The notes under the pieces: model-generated
Databases searched by the model: none
What the model was told of the DNA's origin: nothing
Seen by the model: only the letters and a program-made list of their open reading frames with translations
Position numbers and translations under genes: made by a program
NCBI GenBank assembly: GCA_016844485.1
Contig: JAENIZ010000084.1
Span: 1 to 6,293 of the forward strand
Direction: 5' to 3'
Source: Gammaproteobacteria bacterium
GTDB lineage: Bacteria; Pseudomonadota; Gammaproteobacteria; Eutrophobiales; Eutrophobiaceae
DNA: 6,293 nt
Part shown: in pieces, positions 1-6,293 of the stretch
How positions within the stretch are numbered: position 1 is the stretch's first letter
Layout: the number at the start of each line of letters is the position of its first letter

Positions 1-45
1 CAGGCGGCGCAGCAACGCAGTATCGGCGAAAAAGTGCCTGCTCAA
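1..45. other. Region downstream of ppc, cut by the window edge
   Basis: These are forty-five bases after the ppc stop. I see no clear hairpin followed by a U-run, so there is no terminator that I can support. The plus strand is open from the edge to a TAA at about 88-90 (QAAQQRSIGEKVPAQ and onward, about 29 codons). This could be the tail of a convergent gene, part of a dispersed repeat, or chance. Confidence 0.35.
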
Positions 46-603
46 TTAGCCGGTCCAGCCGAGACCCGAGCTAACACAGTTGATAGATAAAAGTAACGGT
101 ATCAAATCATCCAGCCGGTCCTTTTTATCTTTCCTGTTTCGGAACTGTTTTACCAGTTTCACCTGCTCGAGTCCTGCCTGATGTAAAATAGCACTGCGCC
201 GATTCAGTTTTCGGTTAAACCGTTTGAATCGTACACAAAGCTGCTCCTCATTTGTAATATTCAGCACCATGGTTTTAGTGCGCTTAAATTCATCTTCGAT
301 CAGGGAAAATATTTCATTTCTGATATTTTTATCCTGGACAAGATCGGCATATTGACGTGAAATCTCCAGGTCAACCAGTGCCAGGGTCTTTTCAACTTCA
401 TCAATGATCAACCGGAACAACCGGGATTCGTTAAACATTTGTTGTATCAGGGCTTTACCCGCTTCACCCCGTACCTTGATGAAACTTTCCAGTGCGGTAC
501 CCACACCATACCAGCCGGGCACAAGGTGTCGATTTTGGGTCCAGGCGAAGACCCAGGGAATAGCGCGCAGATCAGCTAGGGTCTTTGCACCAAAGCGCCG
601 GGC
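46..603 (-). pseudogene. ppc: Phosphoenolpyruvate carboxylase, C-terminal fifth, in a shifted frame
   Basis: This is the continuation of the gene that breaks at about 595-606. It reads RRFGAKTLADLRAIPWVFAW and onward: the LRAIPWVFAWTQNR active-site segment, the GWYGVGTAL stretch, DLEISRQYADL (a match to the family DLxIAxxY pattern) and the C-terminal GWTG before TAA at 46-48. From the phenylalanine codon at 594-592 it has 182 residues. The first possible start in this frame is a GTG at 522-520, inside the conserved active-site region, so it is not an independent gene. A product starting there would lack all catalytic histidine and arginine motifs. At the position of E. coli aspartate-site residue K773 it has leucine, and at N881 it has tryptophan. 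Without this part PEP carboxylase should be inactive, because the C-terminus completes the active site in this family. Confidence 0.88.
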
Positions 604-606
604 GCG
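592..606 (-). other. Frameshift site in ppc
   Basis: The minus strand here reads CGCCCGGCGCTTT. In the upstream frame it gives R-P-A-L, in the downstream frame R-A-R-R-F. The expected family motif GSRPARRFGAKT could be encoded as CGC CCG GCC CGG CGC TTT, which contains CCGGC twice in tandem. Dropping one copy yields exactly the observed bases. A single inserted C in the CCC run is an alternative that would leave GSRRRF. Confidence 0.8.
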
Positions 607-2799
607 ATCCGATATTCATCCTGGCAAGTTCTTCTACGGGACTTGCCGCACTATAGTAATCCACCAGACCTTCAGTCTCGGCGAGTTTCCGGTAATTGGC
701 ATAGGCCAGACTCGATAATGCCTCCATCGCCTCATGGAATTCCTGGTTGGGTTTCAGTTCATCTTCATTCAATGAATTTAATGTATGCTCAAAGACGCTC
801 GCGGCCAGGAGTTCCATCTGGTATTGGGCAGTGCCTTCATTGGCATATTTGGATGAAACCACTTCACCCTGTTCGGTAATGCGCATCTGACCGTGAACGG
901 ACCCGGCGGGTTGCGCAGCGATGGCCTTTCCTGTGGGTGCCCCGCCACGGCTGACCGATCCACCCCGGCCATGAAAGAAAGAGATTGGAATTTTACATTC
1001 TTCACTAACGCGGGTAAGGCTTGCCTGTACCTTGCTCAATTCCCAGTTCGCCGTGAAATACCCGCCATCCTTGTTGGAATCCGAATAACCGATCATCACC
1101 TCCTGTACCCTGCCCTGATCCTTGACCGAACGCCTGACGACCGGCGTATCCAGTAATTCCTTCATCATCACCGGTGCGCGACGCAAATCATCAATCGTCT
1201 CGAACAGGGGTACGATGGGTAACCGGCAGCTTTCAGTACCTCCCTTGTCTACAAACAAACCGGCGTATTTTGCCAATAAATAAATACCCAACACATCGGC
1301 GACTGATTGTGTCATGCTTAAGATAAAGTGACCGAATGCCTCGCGATCCAGTTTATCCATCATATCGGCAACTAACAGAAATAAACCAAATGTAGATTTG
1401 GCCGATTCATGCTGAATAACAAACGCCGGTAATTTATCCAGTGGCCGGGCGAGTTCTGCTAACAACCAATTCTTCCACTCATCAGAATCAGTTGCTGGAG
1501 CATTGTCTTTGGCATTAAGTTCACGCCATATACAAGCCAATGTGTGATTTGTAACGGTTGTATTTTCCCTGAGATCAAGCCGGATTGTCCGGAAACGAAA
1601 GGCCTCTGCCTCACGCAGAAGTGGAGTGACTAATGATCTGGCGAGATTTGCGCAAGCAGCCTCTTTAAGTCCCTTTTCCATTGTTTTTAGATCGCCAATA
1701 AATTCATCTGCACTTTTATAATGAAATTTTGATGTTCCGTTATTTTCCTGTCTTGAAATCGTGCCCCCCATTTTCATCATCATACAAACGGCATATTGCC
1801 GGAAAACCTCGCCAGGATTCCTGGATGACAAGAATTCTTTCTGGCCGGCTTCAGCAAGCAGTTTATTTAATGATGTCTCAAAATCTTTGGAAAGATTTAC
1901 TGCATTTTTTGTTACGCTGATTTTTTTGATGATGTCGTTCAGTTTTCTTTGATGATGATGCAACACCATCCGCTGATTCTTCAATAGCGTATCCCTGGTA
2001 ACTTCATTCGTGACAAACGGGTTACCGTCCCGGTCACCGCCGATCCATGAGCCAAACTGGAAAAAGGGCGGGAAGGAAAATTCATGTCCGGGATAATGAT
2101 TTTCCAATGCCCACTCCAGGCGATCAATCAATTCAGGCACTCGCTCAAACAGCGCCTGTTCAAAGAAATGAAGTCCCCAGGCAACTTCCTGTGCAACGGA
2201 TGGTTTTTCCAGGCGGAGTTCTCCCGTCAACCACAGCAGATCAACTTCATTTCTCAGGGCACTAATAAAATTCCGGCGTTCGCGCGGGGTCCATCGCTCG
2301 GCCTCAAGGCGATAGAGCAATACGTATATGCGACGATGAATTTCCAGAACCGTAACTCGTTTTGCCTCGGTGGGATGCGCCGTAAGAGTTGGCCGGATAC
2401 GGGCATTATCAAGCAGTGATTGAATATTTTTCGCTGTGACTTCTGCATCCCTGGCACGTTTAAATACATAAGCAAACATACCCGGTACCTGTTCAAGCCC
2501 GGCTGTTTTTTCCGCCTGGCGCCGGCGGCGCATACCGGCATTTTCTTCAGCCACATTCAGTAACTGAAACCAAATACCCCACGCCTGTAATATGCTGAGT
2601 AAAATATCCTTATCTTCAGGGACGGATGATTGACCGTTAAAGACGGGAAGAATGGCCGGTTTACGTATGGCAATAACCGAACATAGTTGCTCATTAAGAA
2701 GTGCAACAATTTCCCTGGTATATTTCGCTGCGGCGGCATCAAGTTGATCTGCCGCAAGAACGGGTTCTTCAGAAACTTCCGGAACTTGTAATTGATCAA

Positions 2800-2803
2800 T
2801 CAC
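2800..2803 (-). promoter_or_regulatory. GTGA stop-start overlap of hprA and ppc
   Basis: The minus strand reads GTGTGATTGATC. TGA (2802-2800) ends the dehydrogenase and GTG (2803-2801) begins ppc, sharing a 4-base GTGA. No strong ribosome binding site is seen before the GTG, so ppc translation is probably coupled to termination of the upstream gene. Confidence 0.75.
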
Positions 2804-3771
2804 ACAACGCGATCACGCGGTTTTTCACCATTGAAGTACGCATTGACATTTTCAATTGCACGCATGCCCATTGCAACGCGGGTTTCCATGGATGCACTGC
2901 CCAGATGCGGAAACAATACAACATTGTTCATGGTGAGAAATTCTTCCTGCACCTTGGGCTCGCCTTCATAGACATCCATACCTGCTCCTGCAATGGATCC
3001 ATTTTTCAGCGCATTAATCAATGCCTTGGGATCGATAACGTCACCGCGGGCACTGTTGATTAGAAACGCGCCGGGTTTCATCAGGGCAAGACGTTCTTTG
3101 TTGATTAAATGATAAGTCTCTTTGCCGCCGGGACAATGCAAAGACACAAAATCCGCTTCTTGCAGTACCTCTTCAATCGTGTTCCGTGATTCAGCCTTCA
3201 GATTGTCGATGATTTCCTTCGGTGGCGGATAGGGATCATTAAAAATGATCTTCATGTCAAAACCATGATGGGCCTTGTGGGCCATGGCGCGGGCAATCCG
3301 TCCCATGCCGATTAAACCAAGTGTCTTGCCCGTTACCTTGGTACCTATCATGTGGGTCGGCCGCCAGCCGGTCCATTCCCTGTTACGCACATGGCGTTCG
3401 CCTTCCCCTGCCCTGCGCGCCACCATGAACATCAACGTCATGGCGATATCGGCAGTACAATCGGTCAACACATCAGGTGTATTGGTAACGATAATCCCGC
3501 GTTCCTTTGCGGCATTGAGATCAATGTGATTGAAACCGACGCCGAAGTTGCCCAGGATCTTGCACTTGAGCGGCTGCGCGCTCAGCACCTCTGCCGAGAT
3601 ATTGTCTGAGACCGTCGGGCATACTGCATCAGCGGTACGTAATGCCTCCTGCAACTCAGCAACAGTCATCGGATGATCATCTTTATTAAGCTGAACATCA
3701 AAAAGTTTGCTGGCCTCTGCTTCCGCTGCCTCCGGCCATTTACGGGTAATGATAACTCTGGGTTTACTCAT
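2800..3771 (-). CDS. hprA: NAD(H)-type D-2-hydroxyacid dehydrogenase, probable hydroxypyruvate/glyoxylate reductase
   Basis: This enzyme probably reduces hydroxypyruvate to D-glycerate (and perhaps glyoxylate to glycolate), the serine-cycle step before glycerate kinase. At 323 residues it has the standard family length. Visible features are GNFGVGFNHID (74-84), the dinucleotide-binding GLIGMGRIARA (152-162), an aspartate at 179 at the expected end of the second Rossmann strand, which favours NADH over NADPH, LINSARGDVID (237-247) with catalytic R242, YEGEP with E271, and PHLGSAS with H289. The R-E-H spacings (29 and 18) are those of glycerate dehydrogenases. It starts at ATG, 15 bases after mtkB, without a clear ribosome binding site, so translation may be coupled to mtkB. 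Its stop overlaps the ppc start. The N-terminus (VIITRKWPEAAEAEA) resembles GyaR-type glyoxylate reductases, so gyaR is an equally fair symbol. Confidence 0.82.
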   Translation of the reverse strand: MSKPRVIITRKWPEAAEAEASKLFDVQLNKDDHPMTVAELQEALRTADAVCPTVSDNISAEVLSAQPLKCKILGNFGVGFNHIDLNAAKERGIIVTNTPDVLTDCTADIAMTLMFMVARRAGEGERHVRNREWTGWRPTHMIGTKVTGKTLGLIGMGRIARAMAHKAHHGFDMKIIFNDPYPPPKEIIDNLKAESRNTIEEVLQEADFVSLHCPGGKETYHLINKERLALMKPGAFLINSARGDVIDPKALINALKNGSIAGAGMDVYEGEPKVQEEFLTMNNVVLFPHLGSASMETRVAMGMRAIENVNAYFNGEKPRDRVV

Positions 3772-3786
3772 AAATTAATTATCTGC

Positions 3787-4677
3787 TCAACTGACTTTTG
3801 CCAATATTTTCTGAACTACAGTACCAAATGAGGCGGGATCGGGGATTACTGTAACACCACATTCCTGCAGTATTTCGACCTTCTCCGCGGCACTCTCGCC
3901 GAAGGCGGAAATGATTGCCCCCGCATGACCCATGCGACGTCCTTTTGGCGCAGTCAAACCGGCAATATAACCAATGACCGGTTTCTTCATATTGTCTTTG
4001 GCAAAGTGTGCTGCCTCGGCTTCTTGCGGACCGCCGATCTCTCCAATCATGACGATGACCTTGGTCTCAGGGTCTTTTTCGAAACGCTCCAGGTGATCTT
4101 TAAAAGAACTGCCATTGATCGGATCACCGCCAATACCAACACTCGTGCTGATCCCGATCTTCAACGCCTTCATTTGTGAAGCGGCCTCATAGCCCAGTGT
4201 GCCTGAACGTCCAATAACGCCCACAGGACCCGGCATGTAGATATGGCCCGGCATGATACCCATCATGGCCTTGCCGGGACTGATGGTGCCCGCACAGTTC
4301 GGACCCGTCAGTACCATCTTGACTTCGACCTTATAACGGCGCATGTAGCGCTTGACCCGGATCATATCGTGCGACGGAATACCATCAGTGATCGCGACAC
4401 AATATTTGATGCCTGCATCCGCCGCTTCCATAATACCGTCTGCGGCAAACGGGGCCGGGATGAAAATAATACTGGCAGTGGCGCCGGTTGCATGGACCGC
4501 CTCTTTGACAGTATTGAATACAGGCCGATCCAGATGTTTGGTTCCTCCTTTCCCCGGAGTTACGCCACCAACCACATTCGTGCCATATTCGATCATTTCC
4601 TGCGCATGAAAAGTACCAATCTGGCCGGTAAATCCCTGTACGATGACTGTTGAATTTTTGTCTAACAAGATTGCCAT
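3787..4677 (-). CDS. mtkB: Malate thiokinase (malate-CoA ligase) alpha subunit
   Basis: This is the CoA-binding, phosphohistidine-bearing partner of MtkA. The protein is 296 residues, the usual size for MtkB/SucD. The N-terminal Rossmann-type CoA-binding domain carries VQGFTGQIGTFHA (13-25) and VVGGVTPGKGG (35-45). TGPNCAG (124-130) and the ligase-CoA domain with GRSGTLGYEAA (156-166), VGIGGDPINGSSF (180-192) and GEIGG (212-216) follow. GRRMGHAGAII (246-256) contains H251, the expected phosphorylated histidine, and E213 matches the glutamate that contacts it in succinyl-CoA synthetase. It has an ATG start with a good ribosome binding site and a TGA stop (3787-3789). No residue expected for catalysis is missing. 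Assignment to malate rather than succinate rests on gene context and on its resemblance to methylotroph MtkB. Confidence 0.9.
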   Translation of the reverse strand: MAILLDKNSTVIVQGFTGQIGTFHAQEMIEYGTNVVGGVTPGKGGTKHLDRPVFNTVKEAVHATGATASIIFIPAPFAADGIMEAADAGIKYCVAITDGIPSHDMIRVKRYMRRYKVEVKMVLTGPNCAGTISPGKAMMGIMPGHIYMPGPVGVIGRSGTLGYEAASQMKALKIGISTSVGIGGDPINGSSFKDHLERFEKDPETKVIVMIGEIGGPQEAEAAHFAKDNMKKPVIGYIAGLTAPKGRRMGHAGAIISAFGESAAEKVEILQECGVTVIPDPASFGTVVQKILAKVS

Positions 4678-4684
4678 TGATCTG

Positions 4685-4690
4685 TCCTCT
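4685..4690 (-). promoter_or_regulatory. Ribosome binding site of mtkB
   Basis: AGAGGA on the minus strand sits 7 bases before the ATG at 4677-4675, within the 36-base mtkA-mtkB gap. The rest of that gap is A/T-rich, with no other signal that I can support. Confidence 0.8.
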
Positions 4691-4713
4691 GAAATTCTTT
4701 AATTTTTTCTGGC

Positions 4714-5892
4714 TTATTTTTTACCGGTTGCCTTTTTCCAGGCGGACACTGCCTTTTCTGCAGCCTCAGCCAGTGTTTCCGCCATGATAATCGGCAGCTT
4801 GCTGTCTTTGAGGATTTTTCTGCCTTCTTCAACATTGGTGCCCGACAGCCGGACCACCAGCGGGATCTTCAGGTCAATCTTCTTCACCGCCTGAACTACA
4901 CCTTCTGCGACCCAGTCGCACCGGTTGATACCGGCAAAAATATTCACCAGCATGGCCTCAACCTTGTTATCAGACAAGACCAGATTAAAGGCCTTCTCTA
5001 CGCGTTCAGGAGACGCCCCGCCGCCAATATCCAGAAAATTGGCCGGTTCACCTCCGGCATGTTGAATCATATCCATGGTTGCCATGGCCAGACCCGCACC
5101 ATTGATGATGCAACCGATATTTCCCTCCAGACCGACATAGCTGAGACCGCGATCGGCAGCGCGCATCTCACGCGGGTCTTCCTGCGATTTATCGCGCAGT
5201 TCGGAAATATGCGGGCGTCTGAACAATGCATTATCATCAAAGCCCATCTTGGCATCGAGCGCCAGGAGGTGGCCGTCGCCGGTCACAACCAGGGGATTGA
5301 TCTCTACCATGGTGGCATCCAGATCACGGAATGCACGATAACAACCCAGCAAAGTGGTGACTGCCTGGTTGATAAGAGACTTGTCCAGCCCCAATGCAAA
5401 GGCAATTTCACGCGCCTGGAAGGGTTGCATGCCCACAGCGGGTTCTACTGCCACCCGGATTATAGTTTCCGGTTTCTCCACAGCGATTTCTTCGATCTCC
5501 ATACCACCTTCGGCTGAAGCGACCACAGCGACGCGCTCCATGGCGCGATCCAGGACAAAACCAAGATATATTTCCCTCTTGATATCCGTTGCCGCTTCAA
5601 TATAAAGGCGATGACATACCTTACCCTGCGATCCGGTTTGTATGGTTATTAATCGTTTACCCAGTAATTCCTCGGCTGCCTTCCAGATTTCATCTTCAGT
5701 GCCACATACTTTGATTCCACCCGCTTTACCGCGGGCGCCGGAGTGTATCTGTGCCTTCACCACCCATTTTTCACCGCCGATCTCATGCGCACGGTAAACC
5801 GCCTGTTCCGGGCTGTAGGCCAGGCCGCCCCGGGGGATGGGTACACCAAATTCAGAGAGAATTTCTTTTGCCTGGTATTCATGTATATCCAC
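4714..5892 (-). CDS. mtkA: Malate thiokinase (malate-CoA ligase) beta subunit
   Basis: This is the ATP-grasp subunit of malate-CoA ligase, which with MtkB converts malate, CoA and ATP to malyl-CoA in the serine cycle. The protein is 392 residues, close to the succinyl-CoA synthetase beta subunit. It opens with the family signature MDIHEYQAKEIL. It has the nucleotide-binding segment KAQIHSGARGKAGGIK (46-61), the probable Mg-binding EINPL (197-201) with D213 in LALDAK, then the C-terminal CoA-ligase domain with GAGLAMATMD (265-274), the GGGA loop (290-293), NIFAGINRCDW (317-327) and RLSGTN (348-353). It starts at GTG and stops at TAA (4714-4716). Sequence alone does not fully separate malate from succinate ligases. 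The serine-cycle neighbours and overall resemblance to methylotroph MtkA favour malate; sucC is the alternative. Confidence 0.9.
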   Translation of the reverse strand: MDIHEYQAKEILSEFGVPIPRGGLAYSPEQAVYRAHEIGGEKWVVKAQIHSGARGKAGGIKVCGTEDEIWKAAEELLGKRLITIQTGSQGKVCHRLYIEAATDIKREIYLGFVLDRAMERVAVVASAEGGMEIEEIAVEKPETIIRVAVEPAVGMQPFQAREIAFALGLDKSLINQAVTTLLGCYRAFRDLDATMVEINPLVVTGDGHLLALDAKMGFDDNALFRRPHISELRDKSQEDPREMRAADRGLSYVGLEGNIGCIINGAGLAMATMDMIQHAGGEPANFLDIGGGASPERVEKAFNLVLSDNKVEAMLVNIFAGINRCDWVAEGVVQAVKKIDLKIPLVVRLSGTNVEEGRKILKDSKLPIIMAETLAEAAEKAVSAWKKATGKK

Positions 5893-5899
5893 AATCGTT

Positions 5900-5904
5900 A
5901 CCTC
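5900..5904 (-). promoter_or_regulatory. Ribosome binding site of mtkA
   Basis: GAGGT on the minus strand lies 7 bases before the GTG at 5892-5890. It supports this GTG as the start, although the codon is not ATG. The start is also fixed by the canonical N-terminal MDIHEYQAK of the family. Confidence 0.85.
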
Positions 5905-5910
5905 ACTTCA

Positions 5911-5983
5911 AAGTTCAAGGTTCAAGATTCAAGGTTCAAGGTTTAAAGTTCAACGTTGAACGTTAAACCGTGAACAATGAACA
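5911..5983. repeat. Degenerate 7-base tandem repeat between mcl and mtkA
   Basis: About ten consecutive 7-base units are visible on the plus strand from 5911: AAGTTCA, AGGTTCA, AGATTCA, AGGTTCA, AGGTTTA, AAGTTCA, ACGTTGA, ACGTTAA, ACCGTGA, ACAATGA, then ACA. The left units follow the consensus ARGTTCA. The right units drift toward the reverse-complement sense (GTTGAAC), which makes the array self-complementary. It fills most of the mcl-mtkA gap and stops just before the mtkA ribosome binding site. I see no open reading frame or clear promoter in it. Confidence 0.85.
5934..5975. repeat. 42-base imperfect palindrome inside the heptad repeat
   Basis: Centred between 5954 and 5955, two 21-base arms pair at 19 of 21 positions; the mismatches are 5947/5962 and 5939/5970. 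The core GTTCAACGTTGAAC (5948-5961) is a perfect 14-base palindrome. A further four pairs (5928-5931 with 5978-5981) lie beyond a two-base internal mismatch. In the minus-strand transcript this would form a long hairpin between mcl and mtkA. It has no U-run after it on the transcribed side, so it is not a standard intrinsic terminator. It could be a processing or stability element, a protein-binding site, or a copy of a dispersed repeat. Confidence 0.8.
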
Positions 5984-5992
5984 TCTGGTGCT

Positions 5993-6293
5993 TCACTTTT
6001 TGCTTTTTTGTTTCGCTGCAATCGCTTCGGCCTGCTTGATGACATTCCTCGCCATGCGTTCAGAGGCGATATCAATCATCTTGCCGTCCAGTTGAGCAGC
6101 GCCCTTGCCCGCCTTGGCAGCCTCCTGCAAGGCCTCAAGGATACGCCGGGCGCGCGTTATTTCTTTCTCGGGCGGTGACATCACTTCGTTTGCCAGGGCG
6201 ATCTGTGAGGGATGGATTGCCCATTTACCTTCGTAACCCAATGCAGCAACACGTTTAGCCGCTGCGCGATAACCTTCCGGGTCATTAAAATCG
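5993..6293 (-). CDS. mcl: Malyl-CoA lyase (CitE-like family), C-terminal part, runs off the right edge
   Basis: Malyl-CoA lyase cleaves (S)-malyl-CoA to acetyl-CoA and glyoxylate, the last step of the serine cycle, in the cytoplasm. Only the last 99 residues are present. The frame is open to the window edge and the start lies outside; the TTG at 6241-6239 is an internal leucine codon, not a start. Visible family features are an FNDPEG stretch, then LGYEGKWAIHPSQI (about residues 18-31 of the fragment), typical of the C-terminal region of HpcH/HpaI/CitE-type malyl-CoA lyases, and then AQLDGKMIDIASERMARN near the end. The protein ends in a lysine-rich tail and a TGA stop at 5993-5995. Its place directly before mtkA fits malyl-CoA lyase better than citrate lyase beta subunit or another CitE-like protein. 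The catalytic N-terminal and central parts cannot be checked here. Confidence 0.88.
   Translation of the reverse strand, partial: DFNDPEGYRAAAKRVAALGYEGKWAIHPSQIALANEVMSPPEKEITRARRILEALQEAAKAGKGAAQLDGKMIDIASERMARNVIKQAEAIAAKQKSKK

Larger units (their letters stand above)
572..2803 (-). pseudogene. ppc: Phosphoenolpyruvate carboxylase, N-terminal four fifths, frame broken near its end
   Basis: PEP carboxylase adds bicarbonate to PEP to give oxaloacetate; in the serine cycle it feeds malate to MtkAB. This frame encodes 743 residues, of which about 1-736 are genuine. Visible landmarks are LTAHPTEAKR (140-149) with catalytic H143, GSWIGGDRDGNPFVT (251-265), VPLFETIDDL (531-540) with probable metal ligand E535, GYSDSNKDGG (572-581) with D575, FHGRGGSVSRGG (610-621) with R613, and EQGEVVSSKYANEGTAQ (644-660), which differs from the E. 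coli-type sequence there. The frame then reaches NIGSRPA (730-736) and turns into an unrelated LWCKDPS before TGA at 572-574. The remaining family sequence continues in another frame (46-603). Joined, they would give about 920 residues. The intact remainder suggests a very recent mutation or a sequencing or assembly error. The start is GTG; the next methionine, about residue 91, is too far in. Confidence 0.88.
46..6293 (-). other. Serine-cycle gene cluster, probable operon (mcl-mtkA-mtkB-hprA-ppc)
   Basis: Five genes run in the same direction with gaps of 100, 36, 15 and -4 bases, so a single transcript is likely, at least from mtkA onward. The products are consecutive or linked steps of the serine cycle: hydroxypyruvate to glycerate, PEP to oxaloacetate, malate to malyl-CoA, and malyl-CoA to acetyl-CoA plus glyoxylate. 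No convincing promoter is visible in the window, so the main promoter is probably upstream of mcl, beyond the right edge. No intrinsic terminator is visible after ppc in the 45 bases available, so the transcript may continue to the left. The operon is inferred from spacing and function, not from transcript data. Confidence 0.8.

Noticed and set aside
1951..1970. GATGATGATG-type triplet run in ppc as a microsatellite
   Set aside because: It encodes a short histidine run (LHHHQRK) in an otherwise normal helix region and is too short to treat as a repeat element.
4243..4653. 136-codon plus-strand open frame opposite mtkB
   Set aside because: It lies wholly antisense to a well-supported gene, has no recognisable domain, and its composition is that of a reverse-strand shadow.
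5059..5517. 152-codon plus-strand open frame opposite mtkA
   Set aside because: It is antisense to conserved ATP-grasp coding sequence and has no family signature or supporting ribosome binding site.
3787..5892. sucCD (TCA-cycle succinyl-CoA synthetase) as the identity of this pair
   Set aside because: The same fold and motifs make it possible, but mcl, hydroxypyruvate reductase and ppc as neighbours and the overall resemblance to methylotroph MtkAB favour malate thiokinase.
5743..5966. Plus-strand frames that end in the heptad repeat (tails such as FKVQDSRFKV)
   Set aside because: Their tails are simply the translated repeat and the rest is antisense to the mtkA N-terminus.
5934..5975. Intrinsic terminator after mcl
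   Set aside because: The hairpin is long but A/T-rich and is not followed by a U-run on the minus-strand transcript.
5893..5992. Internal promoter upstream of mtkA
   Set aside because: Several TTGAAC/T hexamers resemble a -35 box, but they come from the repeat unit and I see no convincing -10 box at the right spacing.

Overview
The window holds one co-directional gene block on the minus strand, read from the right edge to the left: mcl (partial), mtkA, mtkB, a D-2-hydroxyacid dehydrogenase of hydroxypyruvate/glyoxylate reductase type, and ppc. Together these are most of the C3/C4 half of the serine cycle for one-carbon (formaldehyde/formate) assimilation. The dehydrogenase supplies glycerate, PEP carboxylase makes oxaloacetate, malate thiokinase (MtkAB) makes malyl-CoA, and malyl-CoA lyase splits it to acetyl-CoA and glyoxylate. 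Malate dehydrogenase, glycerate kinase, serine-glyoxylate aminotransferase and serine hydroxymethyltransferase are not in the window. The gene set suggests a proteobacterial methylotroph, methanotroph or a lithotroph carrying serine-cycle genes. Base composition is moderate, so a high-GC Methylobacterium-like genome is unlikely, but I cannot name the organism.

Layout: 6293-5993 is the end of mcl. 5992-5893 is a 100-base gap filled by a degenerate 7-base tandem repeat that folds on itself as a long imperfect palindrome. 5892-4714 is mtkA (GTG start, strong ribosome binding site). A 36-base gap with a good ribosome binding site leads to mtkB at 4677-3787. A 15-base gap leads to the dehydrogenase at 3771-2800. 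ppc starts at a GTG inside the dehydrogenase stop (4-base GTGA overlap) and runs to 46. Bases 1-45 lie downstream of ppc, with no recognisable terminator. Every gap longer than 40 bases is described below; no other stretch lacks a gene.

The main anomaly is in ppc. The frame breaks near 595-606, inside the conserved GSRPARR motif. The first frame ends at a TGA at 572-574, while the remaining 182 or so family-typical residues, down to the C-terminal GWTG, continue in another frame. Loss of one copy of a tandem CCGGC pentamer would explain both the frame change and two missing arginines. Other points are the palindromic heptad repeat between mcl and mtkA, and replacement in PEP carboxylase of two residues that bind the aspartate inhibitor in the E. 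coli enzyme. I found no CRISPR array, RNA gene, insertion sequence or novel defence-like system. This is a recognisable central-metabolism operon.
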